DNA of 64,000 nt from Phocaeicola plebeius DSM 17135 (GCF_000187895.1 NZ_DS990133.1:124001-188000); one strand, 5' to 3'. Positions 25,130-35,075 are shown, counted from the stretch's first letter. The notes: a model not told the origin generated them from the sequence alone. Translations and numbers: made by a program.

Positions 25130-26830
25130 ATGGAAACAACAGAAAAAATTATCATATACCAAGTTTTTACCCGCTTGTTTGGGAACCAGAACAAGACCTG
25201 CCGTCCAAATGGCAGCCTTGAAGAAAACGGATGTGGAAAAATGAATGATTTTACCAAACAGGCCTTACACGAAATAAAAAAATTAGGTGCTACGCACATC
25301 TGGTACACCGGACTGATAGCACATGCTTCGCAAACAGATTATACCGCATACGGCATTCCCAAGAACCATCCTTCCATTGTGAAAGGGAAAGCAGGCTCTC
25401 CGTATGCCATCCGCGATTATTATGACATCGACCCGGACTTGGCCGAGCATGTAGACAAGCGTATGGAGGAATTCGAACATTTGGTTACACGCAGCCATGA
25501 ATGCGGACTGAAGGTCATCATGGATTTCGTTCCGAACCATGTGGCACGGCAGTATCACTCTTTGGCCAAACCGGCTGGTGTAAAGGATTTGGGTGAAAAT
25601 GATGACTGCTCTCAGGATTTCAATCCACAAAACAATTTCTACTATATACCGGGACAGAAGTTAGCAGGTGAAATTGACCTTTATGACCCGGAACAAGGGA
25701 ACTACGAGGAAATGCCGGCCAAGGCTACCGGAAATGACCGCTTTGACGCATGGCCCAACCGGAACGACTGGTATGAAACCATCAAGCTGAATTATGGAGT
25801 GGACTACCTGCATCACACCGGAGGACATTTCGACCCGATTCCGGACACCTGGAAGAAAATGGAAGACATACTGAGCTACTGGGCCGGAAAAGGTATCGAC
25901 GGTTTCCGTTGCGACATGGCCGAAATGGTACCTTGCGAATTCTGGGGATGGGTCATTCCTCGCATCAAGGCCGCATTCCCGCAGATTATCTTTATTGCCG
26001 AAGTATACAACCCGAATGAATACCGTAACTATATTTACAACGGACATTTCGATTACTTATATGATAAGGTAGGACTGTATGACACACTGAGAAACATTAC
26101 TTGCGGATATGGTTCAGCCACCGGAATTACCCATTGCTGGCAAAGCGTGGACGATATTCAGGACCACATGCTGAATTTCCTGGAAAACCACGATGAGCAG
26201 CGCATTGCATCCGATTTCTTTGCCGGCAATCCTTTCAAGGCTGTTCCTGCCTTCATCGTATCTTCCTGCCTGCGAAGCAATCCAGTCATGATTTATTTCG
26301 GACAGGAATTGGGCGAAAAGGGAATGGACTGCGAGGGTTTCAGCGGACAGGACGGACGAACCACCATCTTCGACTATTGGAACGTGGACAGCATTTACCG
26401 CTGGAGCAACCGCGGGCGTTGGAATACGCATCTGCTCAGTGAAAAGGAGAAGGAGCTGCGTAAAACTTACGAAACCATCCTGCATATCTGCCAGAAAGAA
26501 CAGGCTATCAGCAAAGGTGAATTCTTCGACCTGATGTATGTGAACCTGAACGGCTGGCAGATGAACGAACACAAACAGTACGCTTTCTTGCGCAAATACG
26601 GTCAGGAAGTACTCTTTATTATCGTAAACTTCAGTGATACGGCAAGTCAGGTAGCAGTTAATGTACCGACTCATGCATTTGAATACTTTAAAATGACTCC
26701 ATCTGCCCAATGCAATGCCAAGGACCTGCTTACCGGAAAAACAGAGAAAATCTGCTTCACGCCCGAAAGTCCCACTTGCACGGAACTGCCTGCATACGGT
26801 GGAAAGATTTTTAAACTAAAAGTAAAATAA
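25130..26830 (+). CDS. GH13 alpha-amylase family glycosidase
   Basis: 566 residues, no signal peptide, so cytoplasmic. The TIM barrel carries all GH13 catalytic residues: nucleophile D262 in GIDGFRCDMAEM, acid/base E291 in IAEVYNP and D355 in LENHDEQR. The first conserved region is MDFVPNHV. It probably acts on maltodextrins or glycogen, or as a transglucosidase; specificity cannot be read. A C-terminal beta domain (~480-566) closes the protein. It has no clear promoter of its own after the fabD terminator and precedes the acyl-CoA synthetase, which has a separate promoter. Confidence 0.9.
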   Translation: METTEKIIIYQVFTRLFGNQNKTCRPNGSLEENGCGKMNDFTKQALHEIKKLGATHIWYTGLIAHASQTDYTAYGIPKNHPSIVKGKAGSPYAIRDYYDIDPDLAEHVDKRMEEFEHLVTRSHECGLKVIMDFVPNHVARQYHSLAKPAGVKDLGENDDCSQDFNPQNNFYYIPGQKLAGEIDLYDPEQGNYEEMPAKATGNDRFDAWPNRNDWYETIKLNYGVDYLHHTGGHFDPIPDTWKKMEDILSYWAGKGIDGFRCDMAEMVPCEFWGWVIPRIKAAFPQIIFIAEVYNPNEYRNYIYNGHFDYLYDKVGLYDTLRNITCGYGSATGITHCWQSVDDIQDHMLNFLENHDEQRIASDFFAGNPFKAVPAFIVSSCLRSNPVMIYFGQELGEKGMDCEGFSGQDGRTTIFDYWNVDSIYRWSNRGRWNTHLLSEKEKELRKTYETILHICQKEQAISKGEFFDLMYVNLNGWQMNEHKQYAFLRKYGQEVLFIIVNFSDTASQVAVNVPTHAFEYFKMTPSAQCNAKDLLTGKTEKICFTPESPTCTELPAYGGKIFKLKVK

Positions 26831-26884
26831 GCAGCCGAAACAGGACCGATAGCTTTCAAACGTAAATAGTTTTAATTTATTTTG

Positions 26885-26915
26885 TTTGGAAACTTGAAAC
26901 AAAAAGGTATCTTTG
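26885..26915 (+). promoter_or_regulatory. Promoter of the acyl-CoA synthetase operon
   Basis: TTTG (26885-26888), 19-bp spacer, TATCTTTG (26908-26915). A second -7-like TAACTTTG sits at 26927-26934 inside the inverted repeat. Confidence 0.7.
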
Positions 26916-26940
26916 CACAAATAGCATAACTTTGTGCAAA
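26912..26940. promoter_or_regulatory. Perfect inverted repeat, candidate operator
   Basis: TTTGCACAAA (26912-26921), nine bases, TTTGTGCAAA (26931-26940). It overlaps the end of the -7 element and covers the probable transcription start, 16 bp before the ATG. Confidence 0.6.
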
Positions 26941-26956
26941 CTATAAATACAATTAT

Positions 26957-28615
26957 ATGGAAAAAAGTTTTCTGGCCTTCATTGAGGACAGTATCAAAAA
27001 GAACTGGGACCTGGATGCCCTGACAGACTATAAAGGTGCCACTCTGCAATATAAGGATGTAGCACGTAAAATAGAAAAACTGCATATTCTGCTGGAAGAA
27101 AGCGGTATCAAGCCGGGCGATAAGGTGGCCTTGTGCGGACGCAACAGTTCGCACTGGGGAGTAGCCTTTTTAGCTATCCTGACATACGGTGCGGTAGCAG
27201 TTCCTATTCTTCATGAATTTAAGGCAGACAATGTACATAATATCGTCAATCATTCTGACGCTCGTCTTCTCTTTGTAGGAGATGTGGTATGGGAAGCATT
27301 GAACGAGGCTGAAATGCCAAATCTGGAAGGTATCATTCTGATGACCGACTTTACCTTGTTAGTATGCCGCAGCAAGCAGCTGGAATATGCCCGCGAACAC
27401 TTGAATGAAATGTTTGGAAAGAAATTTCCACGCAATTTCCGGAAAGAGCATGTCAGCTACCGAAGAGATACTCCGGAAGAGCTGGCACTTATCAACTATA
27501 CCTCCGGAACGACCAGCTTCTCCAAGGGGGTAATGCTTCCTTACCGCAGTCTGTGGTCGAATACACAGTTTGCATTTGAGGTATTGACCCTGCAACCTGG
27601 CAATAAGGTAATCTCCATCTTACCCATGGCACACATGTACGGACTGGCATTTGAATTTATCTATGAATTCTGTGCAGGCTGCCATGTGTACTTCCTGACC
27701 CGCATGCCAAGTCCCAAGATTATTTTCCAGGCCTTTTCGGAAGTAAAACCCAACATTGTCATTTCAGTTCCACTTATCATTGAGAAGATTATCAAAAAGA
27801 ATGTGTTGCCTAAGCTGGAAACACTGAAAATGAAACTTCTGCTGAAAGTTCCTTTGATTAACGATAAGATTAAGGAAGCCGTACGCGAACACATGGTGCA
27901 GGCTTTCGGTGGAAATTTCTACGAAGTCATTATTGGAGGAGCAGCCTTCAATCAGGACGTAGAAAGACTACTCAGAAGTCTGGATTTCCCGTATACGGTA
28001 GGATATGGAATGACTGAATGCGGACCGATTATCTGCTACGAAGACTGGTTGCGCTACAAACCGGGATCTTGCGGAAAAGCAGCCCCACGCATGGAAATAA
28101 AGATCGACAGTCCGGACCCTCAAAATATTGTAGGAGAAATCCTTACAAGAGGAGAAAACGTGATGCTGGGATATTACAAGAATCCGGAGGCAACTGCACA
28201 AGCCATCGATGCAGAAGGTTGGTTGCATACAGGTGACTTGGGAGTAATTGATAAGAACGGAAATGTTACCATCAAGGGACGAAGCAAGAATATGCTGTTA
28301 GGACCATCCGGACAAAATATCTATCCGGAAGAAATCGAAGAAAAGATTAGTAACCTGCCGTATGTATGTGAAAACATTGTGATTCAGCAAAGTGATCATA
28401 AACTGGCTGCACTTATCTATCCAGACTTTGAAGAGGCATACAAACAGGGATTAACCGACGCCGATATTGAAAGAATCATGGAAGAAAACCGCATGGCAGT
28501 AAATGCGGAACTTCCTGCTTATTCTCAGATTACGCGCATCAAGATTTATCCGGAAGAATTTGAAAAGACACCTAAGAAGAGCATCAAGCGTTTCTTATAC
28601 CAAGAAGTCAAGTAG
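26957..28615 (+). CDS. AMP-forming acyl-CoA synthetase (long-chain fatty-acid ligase type)
   Basis: 552 residues. An ANL-superfamily enzyme that activates a carboxylic acid through an acyl-adenylate, usually to acyl-CoA. The P-loop is YTSGTTSFSKG (181-191), the A5-type motif is YGMTECGP and the hinge/A8 motif is GWLHTGDLGVIDKNGN; the catalytic lysine region KTPKKSIKRF is near the C-terminus. Fatty acids are the most likely substrate; an acyl-ACP synthetase is an alternative. A repeat surface protein follows after 11 bp in the same transcript. A 10-bp inverted repeat covers its promoter, suggesting a TetR/FadR-like repressor. Confidence 0.9.
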   Translation: MEKSFLAFIEDSIKKNWDLDALTDYKGATLQYKDVARKIEKLHILLEESGIKPGDKVALCGRNSSHWGVAFLAILTYGAVAVPILHEFKADNVHNIVNHSDARLLFVGDVVWEALNEAEMPNLEGIILMTDFTLLVCRSKQLEYAREHLNEMFGKKFPRNFRKEHVSYRRDTPEELALINYTSGTTSFSKGVMLPYRSLWSNTQFAFEVLTLQPGNKVISILPMAHMYGLAFEFIYEFCAGCHVYFLTRMPSPKIIFQAFSEVKPNIVISVPLIIEKIIKKNVLPKLETLKMKLLLKVPLINDKIKEAVREHMVQAFGGNFYEVIIGGAAFNQDVERLLRSLDFPYTVGYGMTECGPIICYEDWLRYKPGSCGKAAPRMEIKIDSPDPQNIVGEILTRGENVMLGYYKNPEATAQAIDAEGWLHTGDLGVIDKNGNVTIKGRSKNMLLGPSGQNIYPEEIEEKISNLPYVCENIVIQQSDHKLAALIYPDFEEAYKQGLTDADIERIMEENRMAVNAELPAYSQITRIKIYPEEFEKTPKKSIKRFLYQEVK

Positions 28616-28626
28616 CAAGTAGCATC

Positions 28627-29874
28627 ATGAAACGAACATTTATATCCGCGTTCCTGTTAGGAAGTATCCTGACAGGAACGCACTTATCTGCACAGGAAAT
28701 GAAACAGGCCCCAGCTCTGAAAAAAGGCCCGAACGTTTCAGTGAATATCGCGAATAAGAAGAAATTTCCACCCAGGACTTACGTAAACCTTGGTTTATTT
28801 AGCAATTATTCTTGCCTGAACGGATTTGGAGTCAATGTAATATCCAGCCTCCAGCACTACAATTCATATGGTATGCAGATTTCCGGATTTACCAATGTAT
28901 CTGGACTAAAGTCTACAGGGGTACAAATCTCCGGTATTGCCAATGTAACGGGTAAAAGAGCTTGCGGATTTATCCTTTCCGGTCTGACAAACGTCACAGG
29001 TACTTCTGCATACGGTTTATCTATTGCCGGTTTAGGAAATATTTCCGGAGGAGACATTAAAGGCGTAGGTATTGCCGGTTTGGTGAATGTCAGTGAAGAT
29101 ACCAGAGGACTCGCCATCTCTGGCTTGGCCAACGTAAACAAGGACATTCAGGCAGGACTCATTATTGGAGGACTGATGAACGTTTCTGGAAACTCCTCCA
29201 GAGGTGTACAACTGACCTCGCTATTGAACGTAAGTGGAAAGTCTAACCAAGGATGGCAATTAGCCGGACTTGGGAATGTGAGTGTAGAAAACAAAGGGGT
29301 ACAAACCGCATTGCTCAACTACAGCGTCAATAACAGAGGAGTACAGTTAGGAGTAGGAAATGTCAATACTAAAAACAGTTCCAAAGGTTATCAGATTGGA
29401 ATTGTCAATGTAAGTACAGACAGTACGGCCCATCAGATTGGCTGTATCAACCTGAAGCCACAAACCCGCGTACAAATGATTATATCCGGAGGTAATGCCA
29501 ATAAAGCCAGCCTGTCTATCCGGTTCAAGAACAAATATACTTATACGCAAATCGGTACAGGTGCATACTATCTGGGCGTAGACAATAAGCTTTCCGTCAC
29601 AGGGTTCTATCGTGCCGGCGTGTATCACAGCCTGACTGACAAATTAGACCTCAGCGCCGACCTTGGATATTATCACATCGAATCATTGGAAAACAAGCAC
29701 AACGGCTATCCGGCCCGCTTATACGCTCTCGAGCCACGAATAAGTTTGGAATATAGCTTGACAAAGAAATTCGGTCTGTTCCTTTCCGGTGGATACGGAT
29801 GGACCCGCACATATAAAGGCAACCAGGCTTATGACAAGAAAATGGTGATTGAAGCAGGAATGGTTTTGTTCTAA
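28627..29874 (+). CDS. LA_2272-type surface repeat protein
   Basis: 415 residues with a signal peptide (cleavage after LSAQ). Residues ~75-280 hold about ten imperfect repeats of ~22 residues built on G(M/V)QISG..NV(S/T)G, for example GMQISGFTNVSG, GVQISGIANVTG and GLSIAGLGNISG. This is the LA_2272 surface-repeat family, probably a stacked beta structure. The last ~130 residues look like outer-membrane beta strands (ISLEYSLTKKFGLFLSGGYG). It is exported, most likely to the outer membrane. It is cotranscribed with the acyl-CoA synthetase; the link between the two is unknown. Confidence 0.8.
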   Translation: MKRTFISAFLLGSILTGTHLSAQEMKQAPALKKGPNVSVNIANKKKFPPRTYVNLGLFSNYSCLNGFGVNVISSLQHYNSYGMQISGFTNVSGLKSTGVQISGIANVTGKRACGFILSGLTNVTGTSAYGLSIAGLGNISGGDIKGVGIAGLVNVSEDTRGLAISGLANVNKDIQAGLIIGGLMNVSGNSSRGVQLTSLLNVSGKSNQGWQLAGLGNVSVENKGVQTALLNYSVNNRGVQLGVGNVNTKNSSKGYQIGIVNVSTDSTAHQIGCINLKPQTRVQMIISGGNANKASLSIRFKNKYTYTQIGTGAYYLGVDNKLSVTGFYRAGVYHSLTDKLDLSADLGYYHIESLENKHNGYPARLYALEPRISLEYSLTKKFGLFLSGGYGWTRTYKGNQAYDKKMVIEAGMVLF

Positions 29875-29909
29875 ACAAAGCCATTCCTTTTTTATTGCAA
29901 TAAAAAATT

Positions 29910-30500
29910 TTACTTATCCATCAAACTTGCAGAACGCACACGGCTCAGGGTTTCTGGTGTCATTTGCAACAAAGAAGCGATATAGACCAGAGGAGCACGC
30001 TTCAGGATTTCGGGATGCAGCTGAAGCAGTTTATTATAACGTTCATGAGCCGGTTCAAAACGCAAAGTATCTGCTTTCACCTGAGATTCAATCAGAGAAG
30101 CCTCAAAAAGTTTACGGTAAAAAGCACCAATTTCTGCATCTTTCAAAGCAAGTTGTTCTATTTTATCCTTCGGAATATCCCATGCAATGGTAGGTTCCAA
30201 AGTTTCAATCATCAAACGAGTAGGCTCTTCTTTCAAATAACTTTCCAGACAAATGACTACTCCTCCTTCATAAGCAATATGTTCAGTCAGGTCCTTATCG
30301 TATTTAAAATAAAACTGACGCGTCAATCCCTTTTCCAGATAGAGCATGGAACGACAAACATCGCCTTCATCCAGTATACGTTCACCCTTCTTAAATTTCC
30401 GGCAAATCAATATATCGGCCAGTTCATGAATCTGCTCCCGGCTTAAAAGACATTTCATCCCGGAAACCATAATCTTGGCTACTTCTATATTTGTCATCAT
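29910..30500 (-). CDS. Crp/Fnr family transcriptional regulator
   Basis: 196 residues. The N-terminal cyclic-nucleotide-binding-like roll is seen in KFKKGERILDEGDVCRSMLYLEKG and the DNA-binding helix-turn-helix in YIASLLQMTPETLSRVR. It is of the same short Bacteroidetes type as the regulator at 3025 but only distantly similar. No Fe-S cysteine cluster is seen. It starts 21 bp after the YitT-family gene, so the pair form an operon. Start ATG 30500; the next codon is also close to an ATG (30497). Confidence 0.85.
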   Translation of the reverse strand: MMTNIEVAKIMVSGMKCLLSREQIHELADILICRKFKKGERILDEGDVCRSMLYLEKGLTRQFYFKYDKDLTEHIAYEGGVVICLESYLKEEPTRLMIETLEPTIAWDIPKDKIEQLALKDAEIGAFYRKLFEASLIESQVKADTLRFEPAHERYNKLLQLHPEILKRAPLVYIASLLQMTPETLSRVRSASLMDK

Positions 30501-30521
30501 ATCATTCTGTTTATAAAATAC

Positions 30522-31409
30522 TTATTTGACCTTGATGCGATCGAAACCTTCTCCAAACACACCAATAACGGCACTCTGCGAAACAAAAGCCTTGGGATCA
30601 ATGTCTTTAATCAGACGGAAAATAGTGTTGGATTCTCTTTTCTTAGCCAGCACAAACATCATTTTCACTCCGTTATGAGTATAGCAACCTACCCCGTCAA
30701 TAAACGTAACTCCACGATGCAAGTCTTTATTGATACGGGCACCTATTTCCTCATATTTGCTGGATATAATAAAGAACTGCACAGACTGACGGGCACTGTT
30801 TACTACCTGATCCAGTACAAAACTGGATATAAAGAGCACCACATATCCGTAAACCACTTTTTCCCAATTATGCAGTACCAAATAACTTGAAGAAATAATA
30901 ATCACGTCACAAATCAAGATAACCCTTCCCAACGTAATGTCACGATACTTATTGATAATAGCTGCAATAATATCGGTACCTCCCGTACTTCCATTGGCAG
31001 AGAATGCGACTCCAATACCGGCTCCACAGAAAGAAGCTCCCAGCACACACGACATAAAAGGCTGGTCATGAATCAGTTCTCCGGTAACAAACTTCTGAAT
31101 TACACTCAATATAAACGTCAACGTAAAGACGGCAAATATGGTCTTCAGACAGAATTTCAACCCTAGAATCTTCAAAGCCAGAAGAAGCAAAAGAAAATTT
31201 ATAATCAGATAAGTATATTGTACAGGAAAACCTGTGCCCCAATAAACGATAGATGCAATACCCGGCACCGCTCCCGAAGGAATATCACTTGGCAACAGAA
31301 ACACGGTCCATCCAATACCATACATAATCATACCCAAAGCAATCATTAAATAATCTTTGGTCTCTCTCAAAATTTTCTGCTTTCTAGTAGCAGGCAAAGC
31401 TGGATTCAT
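30522..31409 (-). CDS. YitT family membrane protein (DUF161 + DUF2179)
   Basis: 295 residues. About five to six transmembrane helices (~20-200) are followed by a cytoplasmic C-terminal DUF2179 domain with RGVTFIDGVGCYTHNG and GFDRIKVK. The substrate and role of the YitT family are unknown; transport is presumed. The ATG at 31409 was chosen since a TACTTTTG promoter lies at 31443-31450; an in-frame ATG at 31463 is upstream of it. The gene is divergent from dapL and cotranscribed with a Crp/Fnr regulator. Confidence 0.85.
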   Translation of the reverse strand: MNPALPATRKQKILRETKDYLMIALGMIMYGIGWTVFLLPSDIPSGAVPGIASIVYWGTGFPVQYTYLIINFLLLLLALKILGLKFCLKTIFAVFTLTFILSVIQKFVTGELIHDQPFMSCVLGASFCGAGIGVAFSANGSTGGTDIIAAIINKYRDITLGRVILICDVIIISSSYLVLHNWEKVVYGYVVLFISSFVLDQVVNSARQSVQFFIISSKYEEIGARINKDLHRGVTFIDGVGCYTHNGVKMMFVLAKKRESNTIFRLIKDIDPKAFVSQSAVIGVFGEGFDRIKVK

Positions 31410-31442
31410 TTTCGTATAGATTATCTTTAAAATTTCCAGGTG

Positions 31443-31450
31443 CAAAAGTA
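31443..31450 (-). promoter_or_regulatory. -7 element for yitT-crp
   Basis: TACTTTTG on the minus strand, 33 bp before the chosen ATG. Confidence 0.6.
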
Positions 31451-31539
31451 AGAAAAATTCCATACAATTGACTTATATCAATTTCAAAAAATAAGAAAAA
31501 TAAAGCAGGGACAATCTTTTAAAAATGACATGATTTTCG

Positions 31540-31547
31540 TACTTTTG
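31540..31547 (+). promoter_or_regulatory. -7 element for dapL
   Basis: TACTTTTG matches TAnnTTTG, 19 bp before the ATG. Confidence 0.6.
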
Positions 31548-31566
31548 CCGCCAAATAGAAGAATAA

Positions 31567-32796
31567 ATGGCATTAGTCAACGAACACCTGCTCAAATTAC
31601 CGGAAAACTACTTGTTTACCGATATAGTGAAAAGAGTTAATTCTTTTAAAGTGACACATCCCCAGGCCCGCATTATTCATTTGGGAATCGGCGACGTGAC
31701 CCTCCCCATCCCCAAAGCATGTGTAGAGGCTATGCAAAAAGCGGCCGGTGAATTAGGAAATCCCAACACATTCAGAGGGTACGGACCTGAGCAAGGATAT
31801 GACTTTTTAATCGAAGCTATCTTAAAGCATGACTACGCCGCCCACAGCATTTATTTTGATGCCAATGAAATTTTCATCAGCGACGGTTCCAAATCGGATA
31901 CGGGCAATATCGGCGATATACTGCGCCACGATAACAGTATCGGAGTGACAGACCCTATCTACCCGGCTTACATTGACTCTAACGTTTCATGTGGAAGAGC
32001 CGGTACATTGGAAAAAGACGGCAAATGGAGTAATGTGGTGTACATGCCCTGCCGTATAGAGAATAATTTTATCCCGGAAATTCCCAAGCAGCGCATTGAC
32101 ATTATTTACCTCTGCTACCCCAACAATCCTACTGGAGCCGTATTGAGTAAAAGTGAACTCAAAAAATGGGTCAACTATGCCATAGAGAACGATGCACTGA
32201 TTATCTTTGATGCCGCATACGAACGATACATACAAGACCCGGATATTCCTCATTCCATTTATGAAATAAAAGGAGCAAAAAAAGTGGCCATTGAATTCCG
32301 CAGTTTTTCAAAAACTGCAGGCTTCACCGGTGTACGATGTGGTTATATGGTAATCCCTAAAGAAGTGACAGCCGCCACTTTGGAAGGCAAACGGATTCCG
32401 CTGAACAAATTATGGCTCAGAAGACAGTCCACCAAGTTCAACGGTGTATCTTACATCACCCAGCGAGGAGCAGAAGCTATTTATACTCCCGAAGGAAAAG
32501 AGCAAGTGAAAGCCATGGTACAATATTACATGGACAATGCACGAATCATGAAAAAGATGCTCTCTAAGACAGGCATACAATTTTTTGGAGGAGAAAATGC
32601 TCCGTATCTATGGATAAAAGCACCGGATAACCAGACTTCCTGGAAGTTCTTCGACAAACTTCTGTACGAAGCTCAGGTGGTAAGCACGCCTGGAGTTGGT
32701 TTCGGACCAAGCGGAGAAGGATATGTACGACTGACATCTTTCGGCGAACGCCACCAATGCGAAGAAGGCATCCAACGTATTTGTCAGTGCCTGTAA
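31567..32796 (+). CDS. dapL: LL-diaminopimelate aminotransferase
   Basis: 409 residues, fold type I PLP aminotransferase. It converts tetrahydrodipicolinate to LL-diaminopimelate in one step, giving lysine and the peptidoglycan cross-linking residue. Features: GIGDVTLPIPKA, the substrate loop FRGYGPEQGYDFL, CYPNNPTG, and the PLP lysine K249 in FRSFSKTAGFTG. In many Bacteroidetes dapF lies beside dapL; here it does not, and glnN follows 55 bp downstream. Length and motifs fit the family well. Confidence 0.95.
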   Translation: MALVNEHLLKLPENYLFTDIVKRVNSFKVTHPQARIIHLGIGDVTLPIPKACVEAMQKAAGELGNPNTFRGYGPEQGYDFLIEAILKHDYAAHSIYFDANEIFISDGSKSDTGNIGDILRHDNSIGVTDPIYPAYIDSNVSCGRAGTLEKDGKWSNVVYMPCRIENNFIPEIPKQRIDIIYLCYPNNPTGAVLSKSELKKWVNYAIENDALIIFDAAYERYIQDPDIPHSIYEIKGAKKVAIEFRSFSKTAGFTGVRCGYMVIPKEVTAATLEGKRIPLNKLWLRRQSTKFNGVSYITQRGAEAIYTPEGKEQVKAMVQYYMDNARIMKKMLSKTGIQFFGGENAPYLWIKAPDNQTSWKFFDKLLYEAQVVSTPGVGFGPSGEGYVRLTSFGERHQCEEGIQRICQCL

Positions 32797-32851
32797 ACAA
32801 AACGACTTGTAAATATAGAAATCAAATAACTCAAATAAGAAATAAGGTATT

Positions 32852-35041
32852 ATGTCAAAATTAAGATTCAGAGTAGTAGAAAAGGCATTTCACAAAAAAC
32901 CGGTAGAAGTGGCCTCGCCAGCAACACGCCCAAGTGAATACTTTGCGAAATATGTATTCAACCGCGAAAAAATGTTCAAGTATCTGCCGAGCAACGTATA
33001 TGCCAAACTCATTGATGTGATTGACAACGGTGCCACCCTCGACCGCAGCATCGCCAATGCCGTAGCCGACGGAATGAAAAAATGGGCGATCGAATTAGGG
33101 GTGACCCACTATACACACTGGTTCCAGCCGCTGACGGAAGGTACAGCCGAAAAACATGATGCTTTTGTGGAACACGATGGAAAGGGTGGCATGCTGGAAG
33201 AGTTTTCAGGTAAATTGCTTGTTCAGCAGGAATCAGACGGTTCTTCATTCCCCAATGGAGGTATCCGCAATACATTCGAAGCCCGCGGATATAGTGCATG
33301 GGATCCGTCTTCACCAGTCTTCGTGGTAGACGACACCTTGTGTATCCCGACCGTATTCATTGCTTACACAGGAGAATCACTCGACTATAAGGCTCCATTG
33401 CTGAAAGCATTGAGTGCCGTAAACAAGGCTGCTCTGGATGTAATGCATTACTTCGATCCCTCTGTAAAGAAAATCATTTCGTACCTAGGATGGGAGCAGG
33501 AATACTTCCTGGTAGACGAAGGTTTGTATGCTGCTCGCCCGGACTTGCTGCTGACTGGCCGCACTTTGATGGGACACGAAGCTTCCAAAAACCAACAGTT
33601 GGAAGACCATTATTTTGGAGCTATTCCAAGCCGTGTAGCTGCCTTTATGAAAGATTTGGAAATCCAGTCACTGGAACTGGGTATTCCTGTCAAGACACGC
33701 CACAACGAGGTAGCTCCGAACCAGTTTGAGCTTGCTCCGATTTACGAAGAATGTAATCTGGCAGTAGACCACAATATGCTGGTCATGTCACTTATGAGAA
33801 AAATAGCACGCAACCATGGTTTCCGTGTGTTGCTTCACGAAAAGCCATTCAAAGGCGTCAACGGTTCCGGTAAGCACAACAACTGGTCACTTGGAACTAG
33901 TACCGGTACTTTATTGATGGCTCCGGGAAAAACTTCTGAAGAAAACCTGCGTTTCATCACCTTTGTAGTAAATACCCTGATGGCTGTTTACCGTCACAAC
34001 GGACTGCTGAAAGCTTCCATCATGAGTGCTACTAATACTCACCGTTTGGGTGGTCACGAAGCTCCTCCTGCCATCATTTCTTCTTTCTTGGGAACACAGC
34101 TCAGCAAAGTGCTCGATCACTTGGAAGAAAGTACCAACGACGACTTAGTGTCTTTGGGAGGCAAACAAGGCATGAAACTGGATATTCCTCAGATTCCGGA
34201 ACTGCTGATTGACAATACAGACCGCAACCGTACTTCTCCTTTTGCATTTACAGGAAACCGCTTTGAATTCCGTGCTCCGGGTTCAGAAGCTAACTGTGCC
34301 AGCGCCATGATTGCGCTGAATACAGCGGTAGCCGAACAGCTCATTGAGTTCAAGAAAGAAGTAGATGAACTGATAGAAAAAGGAGAACCTAAGATTTCTG
34401 CTATCATCCAGGTGGTTCGCAAATGCATCAAGGAATGCAAGCCTATCCGCTTCGACGGCAACGGCTACAGCGATGAGTGGAAGGTAGAAGCAGCACGACG
34501 CGGTTTGGACTGCGAAACCAGCTGCCCGGTAATTTTCGATAACTACCTGAAACCGGAGAGCATCCGCATGTTCGAATCAACTGGTGTCATGACCCGCAAA
34601 GAGCTGGAAGCCCGTAACGAGGTGAAATGGGATATGTATACCAAGAAAATCCAGATTGAAGCGCGTGTATTAGGTGACCTGGTGATGAATCACGTGGTGC
34701 CGGTAGCCATTGAATACCAGACAAAACTGATAGACAATGCATACAAGATGAAATCATTGTTCTCAGAAGAAGAAGCTCAAACCTTATCTGCTGAAAACTT
34801 GGCTATCATCAAGGAAATTTCAGAACATACTTCCTTCATCAAGAAGCATGTGGACGAAATGGTAGAAGCCCGCAAAGTGGCTAACCGTATTACCAGCGAA
34901 CGCGAAAAAGCCATTGCTTATCACGATACAGTAGCTCCGATGCTGGAACAAATCCGTTACCACATCGACAAACTGGAACTGATTGTCGACGATCAGATGT
35001 GGACACTTCCGAAATATCGCGAACTGTTGTTCGTTCGATAA
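32852..35041 (+). CDS. glnN: Glutamine synthetase type III
   Basis: 729 residues, the length of GSIII rather than the ~450 of GSI. It makes glutamine from glutamate, ammonia and ATP. Diagnostic GSIII segments include FPNGGIRNTFEARGYSAWDP, the metal/glutamate-site KTRHNEVAPNQFE, the ATP/substrate loop HEKPFKGVNGSGKHNNWS and FEFRAPGSEANCASAM. The start codon is the first ATG of the frame. It may be cotranscribed with dapL. A strong terminator follows. Confidence 0.97.
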   Translation: MSKLRFRVVEKAFHKKPVEVASPATRPSEYFAKYVFNREKMFKYLPSNVYAKLIDVIDNGATLDRSIANAVADGMKKWAIELGVTHYTHWFQPLTEGTAEKHDAFVEHDGKGGMLEEFSGKLLVQQESDGSSFPNGGIRNTFEARGYSAWDPSSPVFVVDDTLCIPTVFIAYTGESLDYKAPLLKALSAVNKAALDVMHYFDPSVKKIISYLGWEQEYFLVDEGLYAARPDLLLTGRTLMGHEASKNQQLEDHYFGAIPSRVAAFMKDLEIQSLELGIPVKTRHNEVAPNQFELAPIYEECNLAVDHNMLVMSLMRKIARNHGFRVLLHEKPFKGVNGSGKHNNWSLGTSTGTLLMAPGKTSEENLRFITFVVNTLMAVYRHNGLLKASIMSATNTHRLGGHEAPPAIISSFLGTQLSKVLDHLEESTNDDLVSLGGKQGMKLDIPQIPELLIDNTDRNRTSPFAFTGNRFEFRAPGSEANCASAMIALNTAVAEQLIEFKKEVDELIEKGEPKISAIIQVVRKCIKECKPIRFDGNGYSDEWKVEAARRGLDCETSCPVIFDNYLKPESIRMFESTGVMTRKELEARNEVKWDMYTKKIQIEARVLGDLVMNHVVPVAIEYQTKLIDNAYKMKSLFSEEEAQTLSAENLAIIKEISEHTSFIKKHVDEMVEARKVANRITSEREKAIAYHDTVAPMLEQIRYHIDKLELIVDDQMWTLPKYRELLFVR

Positions 35042-35075
35042 TTCCGGCATACAAGTCCTACCATTATTTTATTAT

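Noticed and set aside
29888..29907. 20-bp T/A palindrome TTTTTT-ATTGCAAT-AAAAAA between convergent genes
   Set aside because: Almost wholly A/T and without a separate loop; a weak terminator at best.
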